DNA of 64,000 bases, taken from positions 62,001 through 126,000 of the forward strand of contig JAZRRE010000030.1 in NCBI GenBank assembly GCA_045650505.1. Reading direction: 5' to 3'. This DNA is from RGIG1681 sp045650505. Its GTDB lineage: Bacteria > Bacillota > Clostridia > Christensenellales > UBA1242. Below the pieces are notes generated by a model. That model was not told the DNA's origin, searched no databases, and saw only the letters and a list, made by a program, of their open reading frames with translations. Position numbers and translations under genes: made by a program. Positions 24,447-33,183 of the stretch are shown here, piece after piece (within the stretch, counting starts at the first letter, position 1; each line of letters begins with the position of its first letter).

Positions 24447-25424
24447 ATGGTAGAAAAGTTAGTTTCAGTAATCGTTCCGGTGTTCAACGCCGAGAAATAT
24501 GTGAATCGTTGTATCGATTCAATTTTAAACCAAACCTATGAAAATTTAGAGGTTATTTTGGTGAACGATGGAAGTGTTGATGGAAGCATTAAAATTTGTG
24601 AAAAGTGGCAAAAACTTGACTCAAGAGTTAAACTTATCACACAAGAAAATGCTGGCGTTTCTGCTGCAAGAAACACAGGAATCGAAAACGCAACCGGTGA
24701 CTATATTTCTTTTGTTGACAATGATGATTGGCTTCGACCAGAGATGTATAAAGACCTTGTTAGACAAGCACAAAAAGATAATGCTGACCTCACATTCTGC
24801 AAATTTATCAATGTTGATAAATCATATAACAGAGAAAATATTAATGAAATCAATCTTTCACCTGAAAATTTAAAACACCCTGAATTCTTCTTTTTGAAAA
24901 ACAGAAAAGGCAACAACCTTTCAGGAATCATTGGTTGCTGCAACCGAATTTTAATCAAAAAAGAAATGCTCAAAAAACTTAAATTTGACACATCACTCAA
25001 GTTTGGTGAAAATGTGCTTTTTGTTTTAAACCTTGTGAAAAATGCAAAACGCATTTCAGTTGTTGATGAATATCTTTACAACCACTTCAAAGATTCAGAC
25101 ATCAAAACTTATGATGAAAACTATATCGAGCATTTGAACACATATCACAAGGCAGTTAGCAAGTTTTTCAAGAGCTACAACCTTGAACTTGGCTATCTTC
25201 TAGATAACGACTATGTTCACAAAGTAATCAAGGCATACATTAAAAATGACAACTTTGTAAGTGCGATGAAAGACGCCGAAGAATCAAACGAAATCTTCAA
25301 ATCTGCCCTTTCTAAAGCAAACTATAAAAAACTCAAAAAACTTAAACACACTGCAAAACTTAAATTTAAAAACTATTTAATCTTCCACAAAAAATGGAAC
25401 TGTTATAAAAAGTTTTTCAAATAA
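24447..25424 (+). CDS. Family 2 glycosyltransferase
   Basis: This 325-residue GT-A fold enzyme shows VSVIVPVFNAEKYVNRCIDSI, LNQTYENLEVILVNDGS and AARNTGIENATGDYISFVDNDDW (DxD-type metal/nucleotide-sugar site), then a less conserved acceptor half with a very basic C-terminal 60 residues. It should transfer a sugar from an NDP-sugar to a surface glycan. The start at 24447 (MVEKLVSVIVP) follows AAAGGAG; the upstream in-frame ATG at 24387 lacks a ribosome site. It is monocistronic with a terminator. Confidence 0.9.
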   Translation: MVEKLVSVIVPVFNAEKYVNRCIDSILNQTYENLEVILVNDGSVDGSIKICEKWQKLDSRVKLITQENAGVSAARNTGIENATGDYISFVDNDDWLRPEMYKDLVRQAQKDNADLTFCKFINVDKSYNRENINEINLSPENLKHPEFFFLKNRKGNNLSGIIGCCNRILIKKEMLKKLKFDTSLKFGENVLFVLNLVKNAKRISVVDEYLYNHFKDSDIKTYDENYIEHLNTYHKAVSKFFKSYNLELGYLLDNDYVHKVIKAYIKNDNFVSAMKDAEESNEIFKSALSKANYKKLKKLKHTAKLKFKNYLIFHKKWNCYKKFFK

Positions 25425-25426
25425 AA

Positions 25427-25457
25427 GGCAGCACCTTGAAAACAGGTGCTGTTTTTT
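25427..25457 (+). terminator. Terminator of the GT2 gene
   Basis: A CAGCACCT / AGGTGCTG stem followed by six T. Confidence 0.85.
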
Positions 25458-25524
25458 GTTTGATATCAAAATTAATTTTTAAAAATAAAACACTTGTGTT
25501 AAAATTAAATCATAGGAGAATTTT

Positions 25525-26409
25525 ATGGAAAAATCTAAAGTTTATTTTTCAAAAGAAATCACACCTGAATCACTTGTTAAAATGTTTGAAGTTTTAAACA
25601 AACCACTTGCTGGAAAAGTTGCTGTTAAACTTCATTCAGGTGAGAAAGGTAATCAAAATTATTTAAGACCAGAGTTTGTGAAAAGCCTTGTCGAAAAGGT
25701 TAACGGCACAGTTGTTGAATGCAACACAGCATACGCTGGTGCAAGAAACACAACTGAAAAACACATCAAACTTATGGCTGAACACGGTTGGTCAAAACAC
25801 TTTGATGTTGACATTTTAGATGGCGAAGTTGAAGACCTTGTGCTTGAAGTTAAAAATGGCAAAATTTTAAAGAACAACTATGTCGGTGGTGGCATTCAAA
25901 AATATGATTCAGCACTTGTGCTCTCACATTTCAAAGGTCACCCAATGGGTGGCTATGGTGGAGCAATCAAACAACTTTCAATCGGTTTTGCTTCATCAAA
26001 CGGAAAGGCTCACATTCATTCAGGTGGCAAAGTTTTAAGTCAAGCAACCGTTTGGAGAAACACTGCCCCACAAAACGACTTTTTGTGTGCTATGGCAGAA
26101 TCTGCAAAAACCGTTGCTGACTATTTTGGTGACAACATTGTTTACATCAATGTTATGTGCAATATGTCAGTTGATTGCGACTGCTGTGCTGTTGCTGAAG
26201 ACCCATGCATAAGTGATATTGGCGTGCTTGCTTCAACCGACCCTGTTGCGATTGATAAGGCGTGCGTTGACCTTGTTTATTCTTGCACAGACCCTAAAAA
26301 AGGTCATTTGATTGAAAGAATTGAAAGCAGAAACGGGCTTCACACAATCAAATGCGCAACTGAAATTGGGCTTGGCTCAACTGATTATGAACTTATAAAC
26401 ATTGACTAA
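25525..26409 (+). CDS. DUF362 family protein
   Basis: This 294-residue protein matches DUF362. KVAVKLHSGEKGNQNYLRPEFV lies at the start, SALVLSHFKGHPMGGYGGAIKQLSIGFAS in the middle, and a Cys cluster (VDCDCCAVAEDPCISDIGVLASTDPVAID) toward the end. Relatives are annotated as Fe-S centre proteins, often with an added ferredoxin domain that is absent here. The Cys residues near 215-228 could bind a cluster or zinc, and the reaction is unknown. The ribosome site is AGGAG. The GNAT gene starts 10 bp after its stop, so both are probably cotranscribed. Confidence 0.82.
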   Translation: MEKSKVYFSKEITPESLVKMFEVLNKPLAGKVAVKLHSGEKGNQNYLRPEFVKSLVEKVNGTVVECNTAYAGARNTTEKHIKLMAEHGWSKHFDVDILDGEVEDLVLEVKNGKILKNNYVGGGIQKYDSALVLSHFKGHPMGGYGGAIKQLSIGFASSNGKAHIHSGGKVLSQATVWRNTAPQNDFLCAMAESAKTVADYFGDNIVYINVMCNMSVDCDCCAVAEDPCISDIGVLASTDPVAIDKACVDLVYSCTDPKKGHLIERIESRNGLHTIKCATEIGLGSTDYELINID

Positions 26410-26419
26410 AGGAGGATTT

Positions 26420-26935
26420 ATGACTTTTAGACTTGCAACTGAAAAAGACCTTCCAGCACTTGAAACAATGTATAAAGACATTGCAGACAATCTCACAAAA
26501 AATAATATCAAAATTTATTGGAGCAAGTTTTACCCTTACGAAGAAATTGAGGAGATTGACATAAAAAACAAAACTTTTTATGTGCTTGAAGAAAATGGTA
26601 AAATTGTTGGCGGAATCAATCTTTCAACCACTCACGAAAAAGCAAACCAAATTTCGTGGAAACACCAAACAGAAAACACAATTTACATTTCAAAACTTGG
26701 TGTCAATATTAAAAATTTAAAGCAAGGTGTTGGCAGCAAACTAATCAATCACGCAAAACAAATTGCAAAGAAACAAGATGCAGAAGTGTTAAGGCTTTTT
26801 GTGGTTAACATAAACACACCTGCAATCAAACTTTATGAAAAGAATGGTTTTGAAAGAACAAATGGAACAACCAAAGAACACCTTGAGTTTCACGGTGTCA
26901 CTCTAACCGAATTTGGCTATGAACTTAAAATTTAA
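26420..26935 (+). CDS. GNAT family N-acetyltransferase
   Basis: This 171-residue protein has the GNAT order: MTFRLATEKDLPALETMY at the start, FYVLEENGKIVGGINLS as the central strand pair, and the acetyl-CoA loop LKQGVGSKLINHAKQIAK followed by RLFVVNINTPAIKLYEKNGF. The acceptor is not predictable. I chose the ATG at 26420 because AAAGGAGG (26408-26415) lies just before it; the TTG at 26402 overlaps the upstream stop. Confidence 0.87.
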   Translation: MTFRLATEKDLPALETMYKDIADNLTKNNIKIYWSKFYPYEEIEEIDIKNKTFYVLEENGKIVGGINLSTTHEKANQISWKHQTENTIYISKLGVNIKNLKQGVGSKLINHAKQIAKKQDAEVLRLFVVNINTPAIKLYEKNGFERTNGTTKEHLEFHGVTLTEFGYELKI

Positions 26936-26952
26936 ATAAAAAAATGACACAA

Positions 26953-26984
26953 AAAAACACTGACAGTTGTCAGTGTTTTTATTT
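26953..26984. terminator. Bidirectional terminator
   Basis: AAACACTGACA / TGTCAGTGTTT flanked by A and T runs, between the GNAT and zeta-toxin genes. Confidence 0.82.
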
Positions 26985-26987
26985 TTA

Positions 26988-27986
26988 TTATTTATCTCCA
27001 GGTTGTCCTGGTTGGCTTGGGTTTCCTGATTGTTTTGCAACCCTTCTTGCCATTCCTTGAGAGAATAATTTTTCAAGACCTCTAATTCTAACAAATTCTT
27101 CAGGAGTTGTTGCTCTTGCTTTTGCCTTTTTGATTTTTTCTTCAAGTTTATCAAGTGTTTTATCACCGTCCATTTCACGGCCAGCAAGAACTGCATCTTT
27201 TGCGCTTCCAAGTGAAATGATTTGTGCCCCACCAAAACCAACAGCTTCAAGTGCGCGTCTGTGATGTTCTGGCATATTTGGGTTAAACACTTTATGAATA
27301 ACATTCACATTTTCTGGGTGTTTTGGGTCATTAGACCTTGTCACAACCACAATCGCATCATAAAGCCCACGCTCTTCAATGTGCCCAACAGTTGTTGGAA
27401 GACCTTTATAAGCAAAGTCGTGATTTTCTTGAGGAACCCATCTGCAAGTGCCATCATAAGCAAGATTATCTTGACATCTGCGAAGCATACCTTCGTTGCT
27501 TGTCATTTCATCAGCAGCCATAACCACAATAACTCTTGCGTAGTCACTGTTTGTAAGGTCTGTGATTGCATAGTTGATAATTGTGTCATTTTTAAGAGTT
27601 TGGTGGATAATCATATTATATCCATTTGCTCTTGCGTGTTCGATTGCCCTTGGAGTTGTTGCGAAACTTAATTGGTCGGTGCACTCTGTGTAAATTTCAG
27701 GGTGAACTTGATTGATTTCATCAACATTAGGGTGATACATTCTATAGTCATCATTATCAATCAAAACATAATTTGTGCCATGGTTTTGCATTATGTTTGT
27801 GATGATTCCACTCTTTCCTGAACCAGGTTGTCCACCAACAATAAATGCAACAGGTGCTGCTGATGGGGTTTTTGTTTCAGTTGAACGAGCAAGTATTTTT
27901 TGAATGGTGCTTTCGAGTGTTTCAGGGTCAAGTTTATTCCCTGCAATATACATTTGTTGTTCTGGAGAAAAATCTTCAATAGCCAT
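26988..27986 (-). CDS. Zeta-toxin-like kinase
   Basis: This 332-residue protein has a P-loop (VGGQPGSGKSGI, near residue 52) and the zeta-toxin substrate motif LIDNDDYRMYHPNVDEI, then IHQTLKNDTII in the region that reads as the second strand of the family. Known zeta toxins phosphorylate UDP-N-acetylglucosamine or related sugars and block wall synthesis. About 90 residues after the kinase core form a Lys/Glu helix (LDKLEEKIKKAKARATTPEE) and a Pro/Gln/Gly tail, longer than compact zeta proteins. The start overlaps the stop of the small upstream gene (TAATG), as in toxin-antitoxin operons. Confidence 0.8.
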   Translation of the reverse strand: MAIEDFSPEQQMYIAGNKLDPETLESTIQKILARSTETKTPSAAPVAFIVGGQPGSGKSGIITNIMQNHGTNYVLIDNDDYRMYHPNVDEINQVHPEIYTECTDQLSFATTPRAIEHARANGYNMIIHQTLKNDTIINYAITDLTNSDYARVIVVMAADEMTSNEGMLRRCQDNLAYDGTCRWVPQENHDFAYKGLPTTVGHIEERGLYDAIVVVTRSNDPKHPENVNVIHKVFNPNMPEHHRRALEAVGFGGAQIISLGSAKDAVLAGREMDGDKTLDKLEEKIKKAKARATTPEEFVRIRGLEKLFSQGMARRVAKQSGNPSQPGQPGDK

Positions 27987-28186
27987 TAGTTCTCTCCTTT
28001 AAGTGCATTACTGTAACTTTCTAAAACTTCATCAATAACCACTTCATTATTTTTTAAAATTTCTTCTTTCATTTGAACAAGTGCTGTTAAAAATGGATTA
28101 GTTGAATCATATCCATTTCTTGTTTCTTGAACGATAAGTCGTTCAACGATATCTTTTGCGATATCGATTTTATTAATTTGTTCCAT
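27986..28186 (-). CDS. Putative antitoxin partner of the zeta-like toxin, 66 aa
   Basis: A 66-residue acidic helical protein (MEQINKIDIAKDIVERLIVQ ... VLESYSNALKGEN) encoded immediately upstream of, and overlapping by one base, the zeta-like kinase gene. Size, order and overlap fit the epsilon/PezA-like inhibitory partner of zeta systems, but it has no HTH and I cannot align it to a named antitoxin family, so the role is inferred from context. The ribosome site is AAGGA. A promoter and a long hairpin precede it. Confidence 0.65.
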   Translation of the reverse strand: MEQINKIDIAKDIVERLIVQETRNGYDSTNPFLTALVQMKEEILKNNEVVIDEVLESYSNALKGEN

Positions 28187-28225
28187 AAAATCCTTAAATT
28201 TTTTTCTTTAGTAAAAGTAAATTTT

Positions 28226-28256
28226 TGGAGGGGTGTTTTTTAAAAAACACTCTCCA
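28226..28256. promoter_or_regulatory. Hairpin in the leader of the toxin-antitoxin operon
   Basis: GGAGGGGTGTTTTTT and AAAAAACACTCTCC form a near-perfect dyad between the promoter and the antitoxin start, roughly +10 to +40 of the transcript. No T run follows in the direction of the operon, so it is more likely an operator or RNA 5' stabiliser than a terminator. Confidence 0.5.
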
Positions 28257-28271
28257 ACTTTCACTATTGGT

Positions 28272-28301
28272 ATTATACCCCACTAAAAAATGTCAAGTCA
28301 A
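28272..28301 (-). promoter_or_regulatory. Promoter of the zeta toxin-antitoxin operon
   Basis: On the minus strand, TTGACT (28296-28301), an 18-bp spacer and TATAAT (28272-28277). Confidence 0.75.
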
Positions 28302-28396
28302 CGCCAAACAAAACTATGGCAATACCGATAATTTATAGTCAGCATTAATAATTTTTATAATGCTATCAAAAATATTAAAAAATAAATAAAAATTCA

Positions 28397-28433
28397 ACAA
28401 AAAATGCTGGAAAATATCCAGCATTTTGTTTTT
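28397..28433 (-). terminator. tex terminator
   Basis: An AAAATGCTGGA / TCCAGCATTTT stem with T-rich tail on the minus strand. Confidence 0.8.
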
Positions 28434-30681
28434 ATTCAGGTTTAGCATCTTCTGCTGCCTTTTTGATTGAAAGGCCAATACGCTTTTTAGCTTTGTCAAT
28501 AGAAATAACTTTAACAGTAACAATTTGACCAACAGTAAGTTCTTCACTTGGGTGTTTGATGAATCTATCACAAATTTCACTGATGTGAACTAAACCATCT
28601 TGGTGAACACCAATGTCAACAAATGCACCAAAGTCAATAACATTTCTAACAGTGCCTTTAAGCACCATTCCTTCTTGCAAATCTTCAATGCCTAAAACAT
28701 CAGTGCGAAGTTCAAGGTGTTCTGCTTCTTCACGAATATCTCTGCCAGGCTTTACAAGTTCTGCAACAATGTCGGTTAAGGTTGGAACACCAATGCCAAC
28801 TTCTTTTGCAATCTTTTCTTCGCCAGCTTCTTGAACAAGTTCAGGAAGTTTTGACACTTTGCCATTCTTCACATCTTCTTCTGTCATTTTGAAAGTTTTA
28901 AGAAGTTTTTTAGCACTGTCATAACTTTCAGGGTGAACTGAAGTGTTGTCTAAAATTTCATCACCATCAGCAATACGAAGGAAACCTGCGCATTGTTCAA
29001 ACGCTTTCGCACCAAGTTTTGGAACATTCAAAATATCTTTGCGAACTCTAAACGCACCATTCTTTTCACGGTATGCCACAATGTTTTTAGCAATACCTTC
29101 GTTAAGACCAGCAACTCTCTTTAAAAGGCTTGGGCTTGCAGTGTTGATATCTGCACCAACAGCGTTAACGCAGTCTTCAACAACACCATCTAAAACTTCA
29201 GTTAAACGTTTTTGAGGCATATCGTGTTGATATTGACCAACACCGATAGATTTAACATCAATCTTAATAAGTTCAGCAAGTGGGTCTTGAAGTCTTCTTG
29301 CGATTGAAACAGCACTACGAAGGTTAACATTATAGTCTGGGAATTCTTCAGCACCAAGTTTTGAAGCTGAATAAACTGAAGCACCTGCTTCACTAACCAC
29401 TGCGTAGCCAACTTTTCTTTCAAGTGTTTTGATAAGGTCAGCAACAAAAATTTCACTCTCTTTGCTTGCAGTTCCGTTGCCGATTGAAATAACATCAACT
29501 TTATGTTTTGAAATAAGCATTGTCATAATGCGTTTAGCTTCATCAATCTTTTTAAATGGCTCTGTTGGATAAATAACGTTTGTGTCTAAAACTGTTCCGT
29601 TTTCATCAATAACAGCAAGTTTGCAGCCCATTCTGTATCCAGGGTCGAAACCTAAAATTCTCTTATTTTTGAGTGGCGCTTCCATGAGGAGAGGTTTTAA
29701 GTTAAGTTCAAAGTTTTTAATTGCTTGTTCGTTTGCTGTGTCAGTAAGTTCTGCACGCACTTCTCTATCTAAGCTTGGCTCGATGAGTCTTGCAAAAGAA
29801 TCTGCTTGAACTTCACGAAGAAGGTCAGCAAAAATTGTGTCTTTAATCTTATAAGCCTTTTCAATGATTTCTAAACATTTTTCAAGATTCTTTTCAACAG
29901 AAACTTTAAGGAATGTTTCATTTTCACCACGATTGATTGCAAGAATTCTGTGTGATGGAATTTTTGAAATTTCTTGTTTGAAACCATCATAAATTGCATA
30001 AGTGTCGGCTTCACGTGCTTTATCGTTGCCTTCTTTGTCTTCATATTTATTTGAGTTGTCAATAACTTCTTGCTTTTTCTTTTTGGTTTCTTTTTGCTTT
30101 TTCATTTCACTAGCAATAAAGCCGGTTTTTTGAATGAATGTTCGAAGTTCTTTTCGAAGGTCACTATCATCACTGATTTTTTCAGCAACAATATCTTTAG
30201 CGCCTTGGATTGCATCTTCAACAGTTTCAACACCTTTTTCAGGGTCAACAAATGCGCTAGCAATTTCTTCAATAGTTTTGCCGTCTGGTTTTTGTGCCAT
30301 AAAGATATCAGCAAGTGGTTCAAGACCTTTTGCAATCGCAATGGTTGCCCTTGTTTGTCTTTTTGGCTTGAATGGACGATAAATATCTTCAAGTTCGGTA
30401 AGTGTTTTTGCACTGTCGAGTTTTTTCATAATCTCATCAGTGAGTTTACCTTGCTCATCAATTTGTTTAACAATAGTCTTTTTTCTGTCTTCAAAATTTC
30501 TTAAATATTGAAGTCTGTCTGCGAAGTTTCTGATAACTTGGTCATCTAAACTTCCGTGCATTTCTTTTCTGTATCTTGCAATGAAAGGAATTGTGCTTCC
30601 TTCATCTAAAAGAGCAATAAGGTTTGTTGAATATTCTTCCTTAATATTAAACTCTTTCGCAAGCATTTGATAAATTTCCAT
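28432..30681 (-). CDS. tex: Tex family RNA-binding transcription accessory protein
   Basis: This 749-residue protein has the full Tex architecture. The helical N-terminus reads LIALLDEGSTIPFIARYRKEM. The YqgF/RNase H-like core reads ILGFDPGYRMGCKLAVIDENG. A helix-hairpin-helix stretch follows (SPSLLKRVAGLNEGIAKNI...NVPKLGAKAFEQCAGFLRI). The protein ends with an S1 domain (GMVLKGTVRNVIDFGAFVDIG...DGLVHIS). Tex binds nucleic acid and affects transcription and RNA turnover. Between residues about 210 and 230 there is an unusual Lys/Glu run (KKQKETKKKKQEVID). The start at 30681 follows AGAAGGAAG; the upstream in-frame extension is rejected. Confidence 0.93.
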   Translation of the reverse strand: MEIYQMLAKEFNIKEEYSTNLIALLDEGSTIPFIARYRKEMHGSLDDQVIRNFADRLQYLRNFEDRKKTIVKQIDEQGKLTDEIMKKLDSAKTLTELEDIYRPFKPKRQTRATIAIAKGLEPLADIFMAQKPDGKTIEEIASAFVDPEKGVETVEDAIQGAKDIVAEKISDDSDLRKELRTFIQKTGFIASEMKKQKETKKKKQEVIDNSNKYEDKEGNDKAREADTYAIYDGFKQEISKIPSHRILAINRGENETFLKVSVEKNLEKCLEIIEKAYKIKDTIFADLLREVQADSFARLIEPSLDREVRAELTDTANEQAIKNFELNLKPLLMEAPLKNKRILGFDPGYRMGCKLAVIDENGTVLDTNVIYPTEPFKKIDEAKRIMTMLISKHKVDVISIGNGTASKESEIFVADLIKTLERKVGYAVVSEAGASVYSASKLGAEEFPDYNVNLRSAVSIARRLQDPLAELIKIDVKSIGVGQYQHDMPQKRLTEVLDGVVEDCVNAVGADINTASPSLLKRVAGLNEGIAKNIVAYREKNGAFRVRKDILNVPKLGAKAFEQCAGFLRIADGDEILDNTSVHPESYDSAKKLLKTFKMTEEDVKNGKVSKLPELVQEAGEEKIAKEVGIGVPTLTDIVAELVKPGRDIREEAEHLELRTDVLGIEDLQEGMVLKGTVRNVIDFGAFVDIGVHQDGLVHISEICDRFIKHPSEELTVGQIVTVKVISIDKAKKRIGLSIKKAAEDAKPE

Positions 30682-30830
30682 AAAATACTTCCTTCTACAA
30701 CATCTAGCAACCCACAAAAAGCAATTCACTTTTTATGACCGCCGTGAGATTATTATACCAAATCTTGTGCAAATTTCAAACCAATTAAAAATTTATTTCA
30801 TTTTTATGCAGTTTCGACAAATTTACGCAT

Positions 30831-30862
30831 AAAAAAAGAAATGACTTTCGCCATTTCTTTTG
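30831..30862 (-). terminator. Terminator of the SDR gene
   Basis: AAAGAAATG-x-C / G-x-CATTTCTTT hairpin with a T run on the minus strand. Confidence 0.7.
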
Positions 30863-30865
30863 ATT

Positions 30866-31633
30866 TTAGAATGCTGTCAAACCACTGTCTGCAGTAACAA
30901 TAGCACCACTAACAACGGCAGCTTCATCACTAGCAAGGAAGAGTGCAACATTTGCAATTTCAATTGCTTCAGCACTTCTTGTTCCAAAGTTTGCAGAAAG
31001 CATAGCGCTTTGAAGACCTTTTTGGTCAGCATTTGCAAAAAGTTTTGGGTCTGTCATTTCAGTGTTGATTCCACCTGGGCAGATAGCGTTGCAACGAATA
31101 CCATCTAAACGGCAAGAGAATGCTGTGTTTTTGGTAAGACCAATAACAGCGTGTTTTGCCATTGTGTAAGCACAACCACTCTTTCCACCACAAATGCCTG
31201 CGATTGAAGCAACGTTAACAATGCTTCCCTTTATTTTGTTTTTCATAAACACATTAACAGCTTTTCTTGTTGCCCATGCTGGACCATAAACGTCAACAGC
31301 CATAAGTCTTTGAAGAAGTTCTGTGTCAAGGTTTTCAACCGGTGCAAAGTTATCCATAACACCAGCGTTATTGATAAGAATATCAAGTTTGCCAAATTTT
31401 GAAACAGCAAAATCAATCATTTTTTCATTTGTCTCTTCAAGTGAAATGTCACCAGCAAAAGCAACAATTTCTCCTGGAAGTTTTTTGCTTTGTTTTTCAA
31501 GGTCTGCAAGTCTTTCAGCACGTCTAGCAACTGCAACAACCTTTGCACCTTCTTTAGCAAATAAAAGTGCGATATCTCTGCCAACGCCACTAGAAGCACC
31601 TGTAACGACAGCAACTTTGTCTTTTAATCTCAT
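30866..31633 (-). CDS. Short-chain dehydrogenase/reductase
   Basis: This 255-residue classical SDR has the cofactor loop TGASSGVG (11-18), NNAG (88-91), catalytic Ser143 and Tyr156-x3-Lys160 (CAYTMAKHAV), plus the CPGGINTEM segment. The Arg pair after the second strand (ARRAERL) favours NADPH. Closest in pattern to FabG/glucose-dehydrogenase-type SDRs, but the substrate cannot be assigned. The ribosome site is AAGGAG and the gene is transcribed alone. Confidence 0.88.
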   Translation of the reverse strand: MRLKDKVAVVTGASSGVGRDIALLFAKEGAKVVAVARRAERLADLEKQSKKLPGEIVAFAGDISLEETNEKMIDFAVSKFGKLDILINNAGVMDNFAPVENLDTELLQRLMAVDVYGPAWATRKAVNVFMKNKIKGSIVNVASIAGICGGKSGCAYTMAKHAVIGLTKNTAFSCRLDGIRCNAICPGGINTEMTDPKLFANADQKGLQSAMLSANFGTRSAEAIEIANVALFLASDEAAVVSGAIVTADSGLTAF

Positions 31634-31791
31634 TATTTTGTTCTCCTTTTTTATCTTTTAGATATTTTCAATATATCTAAAAATAATATATGTTGTCAAA
31701 CTTCTTTAAATTATATTTAATTTTTTTAACATTTTTCGCACAAAACAAATGGGGTTAAAATGTAAATTTAAAAAACTTTTTCAATTTTTCT

Positions 31792-31819
31792 TTGACAAAA
31801 CCTCATTTAAATTTATACT
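31792..31819 (+). promoter_or_regulatory. degV promoter
   Basis: TTGACA (31792-31797), a 16-bp spacer and TATACT (31814-31819). Confidence 0.72.
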
Positions 31820-31839
31820 TAAAGTGTAGGAGATATAAT

Positions 31840-32691
31840 ATGAAAATTGCAATATCAATGGAATCAACCTGTGACCTTCCAAAAGAACTTATTGAAAAAT
31901 ACGGATTTGAAACACTTGCTTATTCAGTTATTCTTGGCGACAATATTTACGAAGATGATGAAACTTTGCAAGCAAAAATCTTTGAATATGTTGAAAAAAC
32001 AAAAGTGCTTCCAAAAACAAGCGCAATAAATGAAATGCAATATAAAGAATATTTCACATCACTTCTTGAAAAGTATGATGCTGTTGTTCATCTCACACTT
32101 TCAAGTGGGCTCACATCTTCATCAGCTCATGCACAAACTGCTGCTGAAAAAATGAAGAATGTTTATGTTATAGACTCACTTTCACTTTCAACCGGAATTT
32201 CACTTCTTGGCATTTATGCAAAAGAGCTTGCTGATGCTGGCAAAACTCCTGAAGAAATTGTTGAAAAAGTAACAGCAAGAATCCCTTATGTTCAAGCAAG
32301 TTTTGTTGTTGAACGCCTTGACTATCTTTATAAAGGTGGCAGATGCAGTGCCCTTTCACTCTTTGGTGCAAACCTTTTAAAGATTCGCCCACAAATTGTG
32401 GTTACAGACGGAAAAATGAAACCTGCTAAAAAGTATCGTGGAAAAATGCCAAAGGTTATTGAATCTTACTGTGCAGACACTCTTGAAGAATTTAACAATG
32501 CTGATAAAAAGATTGCATTCATCACATACACAACTGCAACAGAAGAAATGATTGAACCTGCTAAAAAAGCGTTGACAAATGCAGGTTTTGAAACTATAAT
32601 TGAAACACAAGCTGGTGGAACAATCACATCTCATTGTGGTGAACACGTTCTTGGAATTTTGTATCTTAATGATGGAGACAAAATTCAATAA
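31840..32691 (+). CDS. DegV family fatty-acid-binding protein
   Basis: This 283-residue DegV/FakB-type protein begins MKIAISMESTCDLPKELIE, the family's S-T-x-D-L/S-P motif. It has VHLTLSSGLTSSSAHAQTA in the lipid-head-group site and VERLDYLYKGGRCS and GLLYLND-type endings. FakB proteins bind fatty acids for phosphorylation by FakA; FakA is not in this window. I chose the start at 31840 because GTAGGAG precedes it; the longer frame begins inside the promoter. Confidence 0.9.
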   Translation: MKIAISMESTCDLPKELIEKYGFETLAYSVILGDNIYEDDETLQAKIFEYVEKTKVLPKTSAINEMQYKEYFTSLLEKYDAVVHLTLSSGLTSSSAHAQTAAEKMKNVYVIDSLSLSTGISLLGIYAKELADAGKTPEEIVEKVTARIPYVQASFVVERLDYLYKGGRCSALSLFGANLLKIRPQIVVTDGKMKPAKKYRGKMPKVIESYCADTLEEFNNADKKIAFITYTTATEEMIEPAKKALTNAGFETIIETQAGGTITSHCGEHVLGILYLNDGDKIQ

Positions 32692-32762
32692 TCAATGTTG
32701 GAATTTAGTTTATAAGAAATTATAAACAAATTCATATATCCATATAATTTGTATGGAAAAAG

Positions 32763-32806
32763 AAAAAAGCATAGCTATTCACTCCCTTTAAAGCTATGCT
32801 TTTTTC
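32763..32806 (+). terminator. degV terminator
   Basis: AAAAAAGCATAGCT / AGCTATGCTTTTTT, a strong stem with a 16-nt loop and T run. Confidence 0.85.
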
Positions 32807-32836
32807 GAGCCCAAAATTATTAGCATTAAATCAAAC

Positions 32837-32866
32837 AAAAAAGACCGGCAAACTTGCCGGTCTTTA
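32837..32866 (-). terminator. xre terminator overlapping its stop codon
   Basis: An AAAGACCGGCAA / TTGCCGGTCTTT stem (12 bp, 2-nt centre). The TAA stop of the Xre gene lies at its 5' edge on the minus strand. Confidence 0.8.
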
Positions 32867-33070
32867 ATCTTCTAAACCTAACATATAATTTGGCGTAACA
32901 CCAAAAAATTCACAAATCAACAACAGTGCATCAACGCTTGGCGACATTGCCCCATTTTCCCAACGAAGTATGGTGGTGTCACGAACACCAAGAGCCTCAC
33001 CAAGTTTGACTGCTGAAAGTTTTTTCTCTAACCTTAATTCTTTAAGCCTTTCACAAAATATTTTAACCAT
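32864..33070 (-). CDS. Small Xre-family HTH regulator, probably leaderless
   Basis: This 68-residue protein is a single Xre/Cro-type helix-turn-helix: RLKELRLEKKLSAVKLGEAL then VRDTTILRWENGAMSPSVDALLLICEFFGVTP. It has no effector domain. No ribosome site precedes the ATG, and a TATAAT box ends 6 bp before it, so the message is probably leaderless. Three inverted repeats lie directly upstream (33090-33175), so it probably regulates itself. No partner gene adjoins it, and its other targets are unknown. Confidence 0.85.
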   Translation of the reverse strand: MVKIFCERLKELRLEKKLSAVKLGEALGVRDTTILRWENGAMSPSVDALLLICEFFGVTPNYMLGLED

Positions 33071-33076
33071 AAATAA

Positions 33077-33175
33077 ATTATATGCGAAAAAGCCGAGTTT
33101 TACTTTACATCGGCTTAAAAGCCGAGTATAATAAAACTGTTAGCATCTGCTAACTATCATATAATAAGTATGATA
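33077..33175 (-). promoter_or_regulatory. xre control region with three palindromes
   Basis: The -10 TATAAT (33077-33082, minus strand) is followed upstream by AAGCCGA (33090-33096), then TCGGCTT-AA-AAGCCGA (33110-33125), GTTAGCA-TC-TGCTAAC (33139-33154) and TATCATA-N7-TATGATA (33155-33175), all with perfect 7-bp arms. These look like stacked operators. Confidence 0.6.
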
Positions 33176-33183
33176 TATCCTTA

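Noticed and set aside
26903..27304. 133-codon minus-strand frame overlapping the zeta toxin gene
   Set aside because: It is a frame shadow: low complexity Leu/Gln/Lys content, no ribosome site, and entirely within a gene with clear motifs.
28341..28364. AGCATTA/TAATGCT inverted repeat upstream of the toxin-antitoxin promoter
   Set aside because: Seven-bp AT-rich arms between two units, no T run and no promoter overlap; could be chance.
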